Source: JAVBLQ01 sp031553435 (GTDB lineage Bacteria > Bacteroidota > Bacteroidia > Bacteroidales > Azobacteroidaceae). Taken from it: a DNA stretch of 31,627 nucleotides. Of this stretch, positions 1 through 9,200 are shown one piece after another. The notes under the pieces were generated by a model. It was not told where the DNA came from and ran no database searches. It was given only the letters and a program-made list of their open reading frames with translations. The position numbers and the translations under genes were made by a program. The stretch is taken from assembly GCA_031553435.1 (NCBI GenBank), contig JAVBLQ010000050.1:1-31627 (forward strand), given 5' to 3'. The stretch's first letter is position 1. Each line of letters begins with the position of its first letter.

Positions 1-109
1 CACGGAGAAAAACTAAAAATTAAAAAATCCGTGATGGTCTGTGTATTTCGTGTACTCCGTGTTCCATCACTTAAAACATAAAATGTATAACATAAAACTT
101 AAAATAAAG

Positions 110-1540
110 ATGAAAACAACGAAAATTTTAATTTCCCTGTGTGTTGCAGGCCTATTTGCCACAACCAATATAAACGCCCAAGTGCGTATCGGAAGCCAAA
201 CAACACCTACTAAAGGAGCCGTTTTGGATTTAGGAGGTACAGGAGATACTTATGTGGGTGGTTTGAAATTGCCTAATGTATCTTTAACTAACACAACCAG
301 TATGACAGGACTGACAAATTCTGAAACTGATCTGACTAAACTCAAAGGTTTAACAGTTTATAATACTAATGCTTCCATTACCGGAGCAACAGCCAAAGGT
401 GTTGGAATCTATTACTGGGATGGAGCCAAATGGATTTGGATGCAGAACAACGATGCTTCAACCAGTATGAATTGGCAACTGGGAGGAAATGCGGTAACAT
501 CTGAACAAAAGATTGGGACAACTTCCAATTTTGATTTGCCGTTTGTAATTAATAATACAGAAAGGATGAGATTGAACAAAAATGGCTATTTAGGGATTGG
601 AACATCAACACCTTTAAATCCTATTCATATTAGGCAGGTTATTCCAGGTGGCGCTGGTGCAAATACCATTCGAATAGACGGTATTAATAATAATCCAGAA
701 TTAGTATTGTTGAGAGAAAATTCTACAGGAAATTTGACTTTTAATGATGAGATGGCTCGACTTTATTTTGGAGGAACAGTTAATGAATCCACAGTGGAGA
801 ACTTGTCAATGATTTCAACTACATATAAAGGAAATGGAACAAACCATTTGTCTAATATGAATTTTTATACATCTCAAACTTATAGAATGACTATTGATTC
901 TATCGGAAGGATAGGAATAGGCACACTATTTCCTTCTGATAGATTACAGGTTATAGGTAGTCTTAGAATAGGTGCTACTCCTAAAACTGGTGATTTGTTT
1001 TTTGGGGGAGGAAGTAATGATGGTGTCGTACTTGGATCAGGATCAAATAACATGATACAAAGATCAGATTCATATCCTAATTTGTATTTGACAAAAAATT
1101 CCAGCTTATATACCAGAGCCGCAGGTGATTATTTTATGGCTTTTAGAATTGGCTCAACAGGCGTTGTAACTTCCACTTATTTGGGTTCGATTGCTATAAA
1201 TTCTACTAATAATGGTATTGTTTATAATACGACCTCCGATAAGCGTTTAAAAGAAAATATAGTACCTACTCACGTTGGGATAAAGGATCTTTCGAAAATA
1301 GAAGTTAAAGATTATAATTTTATTTCCGATCCAAATAAAACTACAACAACAGGATTTATTGCTCAAGATTTATACGAAATATACCCTCAAGCTGTAACAA
1401 AAGGAGGAGATGATGTAAGTGAGAATCCTTGGCAAGTTGATTACAGTCAATTGGTTCCTGTATTGGTAAAAGCTATCCAGGATCAACAAAAAATTATCGA
1501 ACAGCTGGAGGTTCGTATCAAAACATTGGAAAGCAAATAA
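110..1540 (+). CDS. Secreted protein with C-terminal S74 intramolecular chaperone domain
   Basis: The predicted product is a 476-residue exported protein. I chose the ATG at 110 rather than an in-frame ATG 69 bases upstream because it gives a clean signal peptide (MKTTKILISLCVAGLFATTN, cleavage near NAQ/V). The middle is rich in Gly, Thr and Asn, with repeated phrases such as GIGT that are typical of trimeric fibres. The C-terminal part (about 375-476) looks like the peptidase S74 chaperone of phage tail spikes: SDKRLKENI, then GFIAQDLYEIYPQAV, then a terminal coiled coil (AIQDQQKIIEQLEVRIKTLE). Ser376 and Lys381 have the +5 spacing of the self-cleavage dyad in endosialidase chaperones. From family knowledge the domain helps a fibre trimerise and then cuts itself off. 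No phage genes lie nearby, so a host surface fibre is my inference. The ligand is unknown. Confidence 0.8.
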   Translation: MKTTKILISLCVAGLFATTNINAQVRIGSQTTPTKGAVLDLGGTGDTYVGGLKLPNVSLTNTTSMTGLTNSETDLTKLKGLTVYNTNASITGATAKGVGIYYWDGAKWIWMQNNDASTSMNWQLGGNAVTSEQKIGTTSNFDLPFVINNTERMRLNKNGYLGIGTSTPLNPIHIRQVIPGGAGANTIRIDGINNNPELVLLRENSTGNLTFNDEMARLYFGGTVNESTVENLSMISTTYKGNGTNHLSNMNFYTSQTYRMTIDSIGRIGIGTLFPSDRLQVIGSLRIGATPKTGDLFFGGGSNDGVVLGSGSNNMIQRSDSYPNLYLTKNSSLYTRAAGDYFMAFRIGSTGVVTSTYLGSIAINSTNNGIVYNTTSDKRLKENIVPTHVGIKDLSKIEVKDYNFISDPNKTTTTGFIAQDLYEIYPQAVTKGGDDVSENPWQVDYSQLVPVLVKAIQDQQKIIEQLEVRIKTLESK

Positions 1541-1569
1541 ACTCTAATATTTCCGTTGTGAAACGGATC

Positions 1570-1696
1570 CAAAGGCATGCCAACGCAGACAATTCCACAC
1601 CCGCAAGATTCTTTTTTTTTATTCCTTTTAACACGATCAGAGTTGCGGAGTGCCTGGGAGAGGCCATTAGGGGGCCGCTCTGCGTTGGAACCTTTG
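1570..1696. repeat. Inverted-repeat element E1 in the 3' spacer of the S74 gene
   Basis: Near-complementary arms at 1570-1589 and 1679-1696 share a perfect 10-bp core (CCAACGCAGA, then TCTGCGTTGG about 90 bp later), and the CAAAGG/CCTTTG ends also match. The interior holds a 10-T run and a G+C-rich stretch around 1640-1680 that differs in composition from its surroundings. It has no convincing coding frame. It could be a miniature mobile element or a structured RNA. I have an unverified impression of similar strings in other Bacteroidales genomes. Confidence 0.5.
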
Positions 1697-1709
1697 AAGT
1701 AATGAAAAA

Positions 1710-1774
1710 ATGGAAAGTAGAAAATTGAAAATGAGGCTTACGCACGAAATCATTTTCCATTTTCCACTTTCCAT
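1710..1774. repeat. A/T-rich word palindrome
   Basis: Arms at 1710-1734 and 1750-1774 match as inverted repeats at 23 of 25 positions, with a 15-base loop. Each arm is made of a repeated short word of the type TGGAAAnT/TGGAAAAT. It lies between the convergent S74 gene and nspC and may act as a 3'-end hairpin on either strand. It resembles in style, though not in sequence, the palindromes near 3205, 14885, 20817 and through the leu operon. Confidence 0.6.
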
Positions 1775-1814
1775 TTTCAATTATTACAAACAGAAGTTGC
1801 ACAGATAAAAAAAA

Positions 1815-1843
1815 TGAGCTCGACGAGGTTACGGTCGAGCTCA
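1815..1843 (-). terminator. Intrinsic terminator for the ridA-pcrA-nspC group
   Basis: A perfect 10-bp stem (TGAGCTCGAC with GTCGAGCTCA) encloses a 9-base loop. On the minus strand it is followed at once by eight T residues (1807-1814), the classic intrinsic terminator layout. It lies 180 bp past the nspC stop. I see no gene in the stretch 1844-2022 between them, which is A/T-rich and contains only a weak hairpin (TAACTTG ... CAAGTTA). Confidence 0.8.
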
Positions 1844-2022
1844 AATAGGGTTTTCTTGAAGTTTGTGGGGAATTGAGAAATCAGCTAACTTGCATTTTTC
1901 AATGTCAAGTTAAGAGAGAATTAATACTTAACCCCTCTGTATATTATAATGAAATAATCGTGCCAAAGTTTTGTAAAATTCATCAATAAAAATTAAAACT
2001 CTGATTTTCAATCAAATAAAAT

Positions 2023-3159
2023 TCAGCTCATTCTTGATTTATAATCTTCATACAAAAATTCGCGATATATTTCTAATTTTCCATCTTTCGTCCAGAGCGC
2101 TAATGAAGGATGTGGAATCCCATTAAACATATTGGTTTTCACAATCGTATAATGGATCATATCTTCAAAAATGATTTGATCTCCGATTTTTAATTCCTGA
2201 TCAAATGACCAATCGCCCATAAAATCACCACTCAGACATGAATTTCCACCAATTCTGTAAGTCGGTTTTCCATCGACTGCTTCCTGATATGCGCCTCTGA
2301 TAACCGGTTTATAAGGCATTTCCAAACAATCGGGCATATGACAGGTGAAAGAAACATCCACGATAGCAGTCTTGATTCCTTTATTTTCAACAATATCAAC
2401 AATTGTTGAAAGTAAAAAACCTGTTTGCCAGGCAAAAGCGCTTCCCGGCTCAAGAATAAGTTCCAGATTCGGATATTTGTTTTTGAATGACTTTAACAAA
2501 GATATCAGATGTTCCACATCATAATCCTTCCGGGTCATCAGGTGTCCGCCACCCATATTTAACCATTTGATTTGAGGGAGAAAGCGTCCGAATTTTTCTT
2601 CTACATACTGTAAAGTTTTCTCCAAATCATAAGAAGTTGATTCGCATAGTGTATGAAAATGTAGACCTTCGATGCCTTCCGGTAATTTTTCACCTAACTG
2701 GCTACTCATTACTCCGAAACGGGAACCCGGAGCGCAAGGATTATACAAATCTGTCGAAACTTCCGAATATTCAGGATTAATCCGTAGTCCGCATGATATT
2801 TTTCGTTCATATTTCGACACGGAATCATAAAATCTTTCAAACTGAGTCAATGAGTTAAAAGTAATATGACTGCTGTATTTCAAGATCAAAGGAAAATCAT
2901 TCTCCGTATAGGCAGGAGAAAATGTGTGCGCCGGATTTCCCATTTCTTCAAATGCCAGTTGAGCTTCAAAGATGGAACTGGCTGTGGAATACGGAACATA
3001 TTCCCGTACAATCGGAAACGCTTTCCACAAAGCGAAAGCTTTGAATGCCAATATGATATTTACGCCTGCCCTTTCCTTGACCGATTGAATCAACGATAAA
3101 TTTTTTCGAAATAATTCCTCTTCGAGGACGTAGCAGGGTGAGGGAATTTTGTCCAACAT
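2023..3159 (-). CDS. nspC: Carboxynorspermidine/carboxyspermidine decarboxylase
   Basis: This is a PLP-dependent decarboxylase of the alanine-racemase-fold group. It removes CO2 from carboxynorspermidine or carboxyspermidine, the last step of the aspartate-semialdehyde route to (nor)spermidine, in the cytosol. The 378 residues are normal length. Lys40 in LAFKAFA is the expected Schiff-base lysine. HFHT (167-170), the glycine loop NMGGGH (201-206) and EPGSA (237-241) bind the cofactor phosphate, and Cys308 in GNSCLSGDF is the expected catalytic cysteine. The gene follows pcrA by 58 bp on the same strand and ends at the terminator near 1815. The partner carboxynorspermidine dehydrogenase is not in the window. 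Substrate choice between nor- and homo-forms cannot be read from sequence. Confidence 0.93.
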   Translation of the reverse strand: MLDKIPSPCYVLEEELFRKNLSLIQSVKERAGVNIILAFKAFALWKAFPIVREYVPYSTASSIFEAQLAFEEMGNPAHTFSPAYTENDFPLILKYSSHITFNSLTQFERFYDSVSKYERKISCGLRINPEYSEVSTDLYNPCAPGSRFGVMSSQLGEKLPEGIEGLHFHTLCESTSYDLEKTLQYVEEKFGRFLPQIKWLNMGGGHLMTRKDYDVEHLISLLKSFKNKYPNLELILEPGSAFAWQTGFLLSTIVDIVENKGIKTAIVDVSFTCHMPDCLEMPYKPVIRGAYQEAVDGKPTYRIGGNSCLSGDFMGDWSFDQELKIGDQIIFEDMIHYTIVKTNMFNGIPHPSLALWTKDGKLEIYREFLYEDYKSRMS

Positions 3160-3169
3160 GTAAATTAAA

Positions 3170-3223
3170 AATTAAAAATTAAAAATGAATCCATGAGTGT
3201 TAGCTCATTTTTCACTTTTAGTT
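3170..3223. repeat. Word palindrome overlapping the pcrA stop codon
   Basis: Arms at 3170-3188 and 3205-3223 match as inverted repeats at 16 of 19 positions. The left arm consists of repeats of the word AATTAAAA. The right arm contains the pcrA stop codon and its last codon. On the minus strand it would form a hairpin in the mRNA between pcrA and nspC. Confidence 0.45.
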
Positions 3224-5503
3224 GATGATAGCGTATTTTGCAAATTTAAGCAATAATTGTTTTTTACCGAAATTTTCGAATTCGACTGAAGCTTTTGCAT
3301 TCTCTCCGCTTCCTTCCAGCGCGGAAACTTTTCCTATTCCGAAACGTTCGTGTTGAATGATATTTCCAACAGTCAGATTTCCGATATTTTGTACGGGTTG
3401 AGCCACTTCTTTTTCTCCTTTTGACAAAAAATCATCTTCCCACGGAGCTTTGCTGGTAATTTCAAACTGATCTTTATCAGGTTGACCTCTGAAATTCGTT
3501 GTTTGCCGGATATCAGCATCATGACTCAACATCATGTCCAAAGGCATCTGAAGATAATCTTTATCAATATCTTTAATAAAACGGCTGGGCACGCGGGAAG
3601 TTACACTGCCTTTGATAAAACGGCTTTTGGCATAGCTCAGGATACAATTTTCTTCGGCACGGGTAATGGCTACATAAAACAAGCGTCTTTCTTCCTCCAT
3701 CTCCCGTTCACTATCCCTGTTCATTGATGAAGGAAACAGATCTTCTTCCAGACCTACCACAAAAACATTTTTAAATTCCAGGCCTTTGGCTGCATGAATG
3801 GTCATCATAGTTACCCTGTCTATCTCACCGCTTTTATCGCTATCCTGATCTGTCATTAAAGAAATTTCCGAAAGGAAATCAGACAAAGAAACTTCTTCAA
3901 TACCTTCTTCCAAACGGTTGTTGACAAAATCATTCAAGCCAATGGTCAATTCTTCCATGTTCTGCACACGACTCAGGCCTTCAGGAGTTTTGTCACTATA
4001 AAGATCTGTGGACAAACCGGTTTGTTTGATAATCGCCAGTCCCAATTCATAGGCATTAGCGGTTTTATATTCGGTAATGAATGTTTCGATCAATTCTTTG
4101 TAACCGGCTAGTTTTTTTGCAGTTCCCGCATTAACCTGCAAATTATGAGCAATCGGATCCGATAAAATGGCCCAAAGACTTGCATGATGAGTGTTCGCAC
4201 AATCTATTATTTTCTGAAGTGTAGTACTTCCTATTCCCCTGGCCGGATAATTGATGGTACGTTTCAAAGCCTCTTCATCATGAGGATTGACCACCATCCG
4301 GAAATAGGCAATGATGTCTTTTATTTCTTTTCGTTGATAAAAAGACAAACCACCGTAAATCCGATACGGAATATTACGTTTTCTTAAAGCCTCTTCAAAA
4401 ATCCGGCTTTGGGCGTTTGTCCGGTAAAGAATAGCAAAATCCTGGTAAGCATATTGTTTCGACATTCGTAAGTCGACGATTTTAGCAGAAACGGCATAAC
4501 CTTCTTCGTAATCGGAATATGCGCTGATCACATAAATTTTTTCTCCGGGATTTTTTTCGGAAAAAACTTTTTTCTCTATTTGTTCTTTATTCTTTTTGAT
4601 CAATGAATTGGCAGCATTGACAATGGTTTGAGTAGAACGATAATTTTGTTCCAGTTTAAAAAGCCTGGACTCAGGATAAGTACTCCTGAAGTTCAGGATA
4701 TTATCGATGTTTGCACCACGGAATGAATAAATGCTTTGTGCATCGTCGCCCACTACACAAATGCGATGATGGGTCTCGGCCAACTGTTTAACGATGATAT
4801 ATTGTGCGTAATTAGTATCCTGATACTCATCTACTAAGATAAACTGAAACTGGTTTTGATATTTACTCAATACATCCGGAAAATCACGGAAAAGGATGTT
4901 TGTGTATAACAACAAATCATCGAAATCCATCACACCCGAATTTCTGCAACGATTCCAATAGATCTGATATATTTCCCTTAAACGAGGCATTTTTGCATAC
5001 ATATCCGCCTCATACATCTCTTTGTCTGATGCGTATTGTTCCGGTAAGAATAATGCGTTTTTCGCATTTGAAATTCTTGCCTGAATGGCTCCGATCCTGT
5101 AAATTTTATCATCTAATTTTAATTCTTTGACGATAGACCGGATCAGGTTTTTAGAATCGGAAGAATCGTAAATCGTAAAATCGGATGAAAAACCGATTTT
5201 GTCACTTTCTCTTCTTAATATTTTGGAAAAAATGGAATGAAAGGTTCCCATCCACAAACGATGAGCCACACCTTCGCCAACAACTCCGGCAATTCTTTCT
5301 TTCATTTCCCGGGCTGCCTTGTTGGTAAAAGTCAATGCCAGAATGTTATACGGACGGATATTCTGTAAAATCAGATAAGCAATTTTGTATGTAAGCACTC
5401 GCGTTTTACCGGAACCTGCTCCGGCAATTACCAAAGATGGTCCTTCGTTATACAAAACTGCTTCCCGTTGGTTGTCATTTAATTGATTGAGAAATTCTTC
5501 CAT
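3218..5503 (-). CDS. pcrA: UvrD/PcrA-family ATP-dependent DNA helicase
   Basis: This is a superfamily 1A 3'-5' helicase for DNA repair and for removing proteins from DNA, 761 residues and complete. Motifs run in order: Q motif LNDNQREAV (Gln12), Walker A GAGSGKT (28-34), Walker B VDEYQDTN, motif III GDDAQSIYSFRGA, motif IV LEQNYRST, motif V TIHAAKGLEFKNVF, and motif VI RRLFYVAITRAEE. The last 50 or so residues (HERFGIGKVSALEG, then VEFENFGKKQLLLKFA) form the Tudor-like C-terminal domain that in PcrA/UvrD contacts RNA polymerase. The start lies 12 bp after the ridA stop, so the two are probably co-transcribed. UvrD and PcrA are not separable by eye, and the symbol reflects usual Bacteroidota naming. 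Confidence 0.95.
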   Translation of the reverse strand: MEEFLNQLNDNQREAVLYNEGPSLVIAGAGSGKTRVLTYKIAYLILQNIRPYNILALTFTNKAAREMKERIAGVVGEGVAHRLWMGTFHSIFSKILRRESDKIGFSSDFTIYDSSDSKNLIRSIVKELKLDDKIYRIGAIQARISNAKNALFLPEQYASDKEMYEADMYAKMPRLREIYQIYWNRCRNSGVMDFDDLLLYTNILFRDFPDVLSKYQNQFQFILVDEYQDTNYAQYIIVKQLAETHHRICVVGDDAQSIYSFRGANIDNILNFRSTYPESRLFKLEQNYRSTQTIVNAANSLIKKNKEQIEKKVFSEKNPGEKIYVISAYSDYEEGYAVSAKIVDLRMSKQYAYQDFAILYRTNAQSRIFEEALRKRNIPYRIYGGLSFYQRKEIKDIIAYFRMVVNPHDEEALKRTINYPARGIGSTTLQKIIDCANTHHASLWAILSDPIAHNLQVNAGTAKKLAGYKELIETFITEYKTANAYELGLAIIKQTGLSTDLYSDKTPEGLSRVQNMEELTIGLNDFVNNRLEEGIEEVSLSDFLSEISLMTDQDSDKSGEIDRVTMMTIHAAKGLEFKNVFVVGLEEDLFPSSMNRDSEREMEEERRLFYVAITRAEENCILSYAKSRFIKGSVTSRVPSRFIKDIDKDYLQMPLDMMLSHDADIRQTTNFRGQPDKDQFEITSKAPWEDDFLSKGEKEVAQPVQNIGNLTVGNIIQHERFGIGKVSALEGSGENAKASVEFENFGKKQLLLKFAKYAIIN

Positions 5504-5515
5504 GATTGATTTGCC

Positions 5516-5893
5516 TCATCCTACAGCAATTACTTCAATTTCTACCAGTGCATTTTTGGGTAAAGTTTTCACTGCGAAAGCAGAACGCGCGGGAAACGGT
5601 TCAGAAAAATGTGCGGCATATACTTCGTTCATTGCTGCAAAATTTGACATGTCTGATAGGAAAACCGTTGTTTTTACCACATTTTCCAATGATAAATCAG
5701 CAGCGGCAAGTACCGCTTTGATATTTTTGAATACTTGTTTTGTTTGTTCCTTGATGTCTCCCGGAACAAAATCTCCGGTTGTTGGGTCAATACCTAACTG
5801 ACCGGACAAAAATGTTGTATTTCCTACATTGATTGCCTGACTGTAAGGGCCGATAGCGGCCGGGGCTTGTGTTGTTGATATTATTTTTTTCAT
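5516..5893 (-). CDS. ridA: RidA family reactive enamine/imine deaminase
   Basis: A 125-residue YjgF/YER057c/UK114 protein that hydrolyses the 2-aminoacrylate and related imines formed by PLP enzymes such as threonine dehydratase, protecting other PLP enzymes. Family landmarks are present: GPYSQA (Tyr17), FLSGQLGIDPTTG, and FPARSAFAVKTLPKNALVEIE. Arg103 is the arginine that binds the substrate carboxylate in RidA proper, and the acidic end motif (Glu118/Glu120) is kept, so this looks like an active RidA-type member. It trimerises in known cases. It is the first gene of the ridA-pcrA-nspC group and has a promoter -7 element almost touching its ATG. Confidence 0.93.
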   Translation of the reverse strand: MKKIISTTQAPAAIGPYSQAINVGNTTFLSGQLGIDPTTGDFVPGDIKEQTKQVFKNIKAVLAAADLSLENVVKTTVFLSDMSNFAAMNEVYAAHFSEPFPARSAFAVKTLPKNALVEIEVIAVG

Positions 5894-5896
5894 AAA

Positions 5897-5905
5897 GCAA
5901 AGATA
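5897..5905 (-). promoter_or_regulatory. Bacteroidota-type -7 element of ridA
   Basis: Minus-strand TATCTTTGC fits the TAnnTTTG consensus exactly. It ends only three bases before the ridA ATG, so transcription should begin at or next to the start codon and the mRNA would be almost leaderless. A TTG at standard spacing is not clear; the upstream region is taken up by the ferredoxin terminator. Confidence 0.55.
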
Positions 5906-5924
5906 TAGTTTTTATACAAAAAAG

Positions 5925-5948
5925 AAAAGGTGCTTTCGGGCACCTTTT
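5925..5948 (-). terminator. Intrinsic terminator downstream of the ferredoxin gene
   Basis: A nine-pair stem (AAAAGGTGC with GCACCTTTT) has a six-base loop. On the minus strand it is followed by a T-rich run interrupted once. It starts 12 bp past the ferredoxin stop and separates it from ridA. Confidence 0.75.
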
Positions 5949-5960
5949 TTATAAGTTTAA

Positions 5961-6128
5961 TTATGCAGGATGTATTGCTTCTGTGGGGCAAACATCCGCA
6001 CATGTTCCACAATCCGTGCATTGATCTGGGTCTATCTTATAGATATCACCTTCGGAAATCGCGCTAACGGGGCACTCATCTATACAAGTTCCGCAAGCAA
6101 TACAGTCTTCATTAATTACGTAAGCCAT
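5961..6128 (-). CDS. Small 2[4Fe-4S] ferredoxin
   Basis: A 55-residue electron carrier starting MAYVINEDC. Two complete cluster motifs of the form CxxCxxCxxxCP are visible: Cys9, 12, 15, 19 (CIACGTCIDECP) and Cys37, 40, 43, 47 (CTDCGTCADVCP). These match clostridial-type bacterial ferredoxins that accept low-potential electrons, for example from pyruvate:ferredoxin oxidoreductase, which suits an anaerobic lifestyle. The length and the near two-fold repeat are typical. It stands alone, with a strong promoter (6180-6209) and its own terminator (5925-5948), as expected for a highly expressed carrier. The redox partner is not shown by context. Confidence 0.95.
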   Translation of the reverse strand: MAYVINEDCIACGTCIDECPVSAISEGDIYKIDPDQCTDCGTCADVCPTEAIHPA

Positions 6129-6179
6129 TTTTGATTAATTTAATTATAACACTAAAATTTTCTTTTGTTCAATTGGGGG

Positions 6180-6209
6180 CAAAAATACACCAATTCTTTT
6201 AAATAACAA
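6180..6209 (-). promoter_or_regulatory. Promoter of the ferredoxin gene
   Basis: Minus strand: TTG at 6209-6207, 19 bp, then TATTTTTG at 6187-6180, an excellent match to the Bacteroidota primary-sigma consensus. The predicted transcript has a leader of about 45 bases. The same region holds a weak hairpin (ATAACAATT with AATTTGTTAT, about 6203-6231) just after the 6243-9257 gene, which might terminate that gene. Confidence 0.7.
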
Positions 6210-6242
6210 ATTATCCAGATGAATTGTTATCCCCAATAGAAA

Positions 6243-9200
6243 CTATTTATCTTTTAACTTTTCACACATAATATTTCCAGGTTTCAGCACCACCCCAATA
6301 TTCTTTTTCCCATCTATTTTTATCAGAACGGGACTGTTAAATCTGACATGTCGCAAGAATGATGTTTCAAACATAGCTTCCTGCGTATTCAAAAAGGCTT
6401 CATCAAAAATACCGCCGTCTTTCAAAAATGAATTAACGGTAAAGTATCCAACGCCGAAAGAAGTCAGATTCTGAAAGAAATGAGTGCCTTGGCTGGGTTC
6501 GATCCGGTAGTTTTCCAATCCGGACTCTACAATCACTTTGGCATTGCAGATGTGTGGCCATTTGACAGGAATTCCCAGCCATGGGTCGCTGGAACCCCAT
6601 CTTCCGGGACCAATCAAGACATAATTTTTTTGTTCTTCGGTCAATTTCCGGTTAATCTTTTCTATCTCATAAGCAATCAGTTGATTGTTAGAGGCATTGA
6701 ATGCTTCGGTTTTAACATACACCACATCGAAAACATCATTCGTTATTCCATGTCCCAAGGCATGATTGGAATATAACAGGCAATTTTCTGCAGGAATAGC
6801 ATTCAGATCTTCTTCCAACACTTCTTTGCTATCCACGATCGGACGAATTTGGAGCAGATAAAACGTTCCTTTGACGTTATTCTCAATATTATGATTATTC
6901 AGATTGACAGCAAATTCAATCTCTACCGGACGACCCATCTCCATTTGTCCCAGTTTAAGGACGTAATCCAATATCTTAGCTAAAGGAAATACATCGTGTT
7001 GAAGTACACCGGAAAAAGAAATCACTTTCCGGGAATTTCCGGGATAAAATCCTTCCAGTAATACCTGATCGTAATGATCATAAGTAGAAGAGATGTATTG
7101 AAGAGATCCATCGGGCTCAGCTTCTTTGACCGGAAGCTTCCAGAAATTAAAAGAATCGTCAACAGAGACCTGAAATTCATTCAGCAGATCCAGGTTCAAA
7201 GCGAAAAACTTTGTCTGGGTTTCTTTCAAAGCGCTATCTAATGTGCTGGTTTGTAAAATATTATGAGGATGTTTCGGAGAAAAATGCAATGTCATTCCTC
7301 CTTCCACGATGTATTTTCCTAATCCGAGAGCCAGGTTGGCAATTCCATCTTCCGGTTTTTCGTCACCGATAGGATAAAAATTCAGCGAACGGGCTACTCC
7401 TGAAATAGTCGGATAAAAACGATTACCATGAGTTTCTCCCACAACTTCCTGAAGCACAATCGCCATTTTTTCTTGTTCAATAAGATTTTGTGTGGCAGAC
7501 ATATATGCTTTACTGTCTTTGTAAAAAACAGAAGCATAAACAGCTTTGATGGCATCACTCAACATCTGTAACATCTGATACTTATCCTGAGTTTTAGGAA
7601 TCATATAAGTAGAATAGATGCCGGCAAATGGCTGATAATGAGAATCTTCCAATAGGCTGGAAGAGCGTATGGCTATCGGTGTTTTTACCACATCAAAAAA
7701 TGCCATAAAATCTTCAATCAAAGGAATGGGAAGGGTTCCCTTCAGAAAAAAATTCAGAATTTGTTCGTCCGGAATATCCTGCATGGCTATGGGATACAAA
7801 TTATTTGTTTCCATAAACTCATCGAATACGTCCGTGCAAAGTACTACGGTTTTAGGTATTTGAATGGTTGCATTTTTGAAAAGACGATTGGTTTCGGCAG
7901 AACGTCGTTTGAGCATTTGACCCATGAAGGCCAATCCCCGGCCTTTCCCTCCCAGGGAATCTTCCCCGATACGGGCAAAATTGGAGTATTCGTCAAAACG
8001 ATCTTTCAGATAAACGGCAACAACCCCGATGTTTTTGACTTTCCGGTAACTGACAATGGCATCGAAAATAATCTGACGAGCTTCGTTCATATCTACGTAG
8101 TCAGACACGTCAATTCCTTCCAGCAATTCTGCCACAGGAAACATAGCCCGTGAATAAAAAAAACGGGAAAAGTGATTGCGCGATAAATGATAAACCAAAG
8201 ATTTATCCGGAATCTGGAAAATTTTCTTTTGCAAATCTTTCAAATCTTTAATGCGAAATACTTCTTCTTTTGTATCCGGATCAATAATGATAAAATCACC
8301 GAATCCGAAATTATCCATGATTTTACTTCTCAATTCCTGAGGAAAAGTTTTGGAATTTTTATCAATAAAATCACATTTCAATTCCGAGGCATAAATTTTA
8401 TTGGAAGAATTGGAAGATGTATAGATGATGGGAACATATTTATCGTATTCTTTTACTTTTTTTCCGAATTCATAGCCTGCCACAACATCTATTTCGTGAT
8501 CTTTTGTGAAGGTCATATCACTGACAATTCCAAGCATATTGTCTTTATACTTGAAATATAATTCCATCGCTTCTTCGTAACTTCTGGCAAGCATAATTTT
8601 GGGTCGGCCGCGCATTCTCAAAGTTTGCTGGTGTTCATTCAGCGCTTCTTTCGAAAACTCTTTGGATTGTTGCAACACGAACTTATAAAGATGAGGTAAA
8701 GTTGCCGAATAAAAACGGATAGAATCTTCAACCAATAAGATAGTCTGTACACCTACAGATTCGACATCTGCTTCCACATTCATTCTGTCTTCTATCAATT
8801 TGATGATAGCCAGCAACAATTCCGAATTTCCCAGCCATGCAAACACATAATCGATAGCGCTCAAATCTTCCTGGGAAACCCTTTTTGAAACTTCTTTAGA
8901 AAATGGAGTCAATACTACAATCGGTATCTGAGGATATTTTTTTTTGATTTGATGGGCAACTGAAAAAGTATCCGTATCATCCATATTAGGCATGCAAATC
9001 ACCAGTTCAAAATGCATCTCGGAAAGAGCATTCAGCGCCTCTTCATTTGTAGTTACTTGCTTAAAACGAGGAGGATATCGCAATCCTAATGAAGTGTATT
9101 CATTGAAAATCTGTTCGTCTACACGTCCATCGTCTTCCAACATGAATGCGTCATATTTAGTAGCCACGAGCAATACATTCAGTACTCGTTTGTTCATCAA

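Noticed and set aside
1518..1844. Minus-strand ORF of 108 codons in the spacer after the S74 gene
   Set aside because: It runs through the terminator stem, a word palindrome and the inverted-repeat element E1, and overlaps the S74 gene end. Its composition follows the repeats, not a protein.
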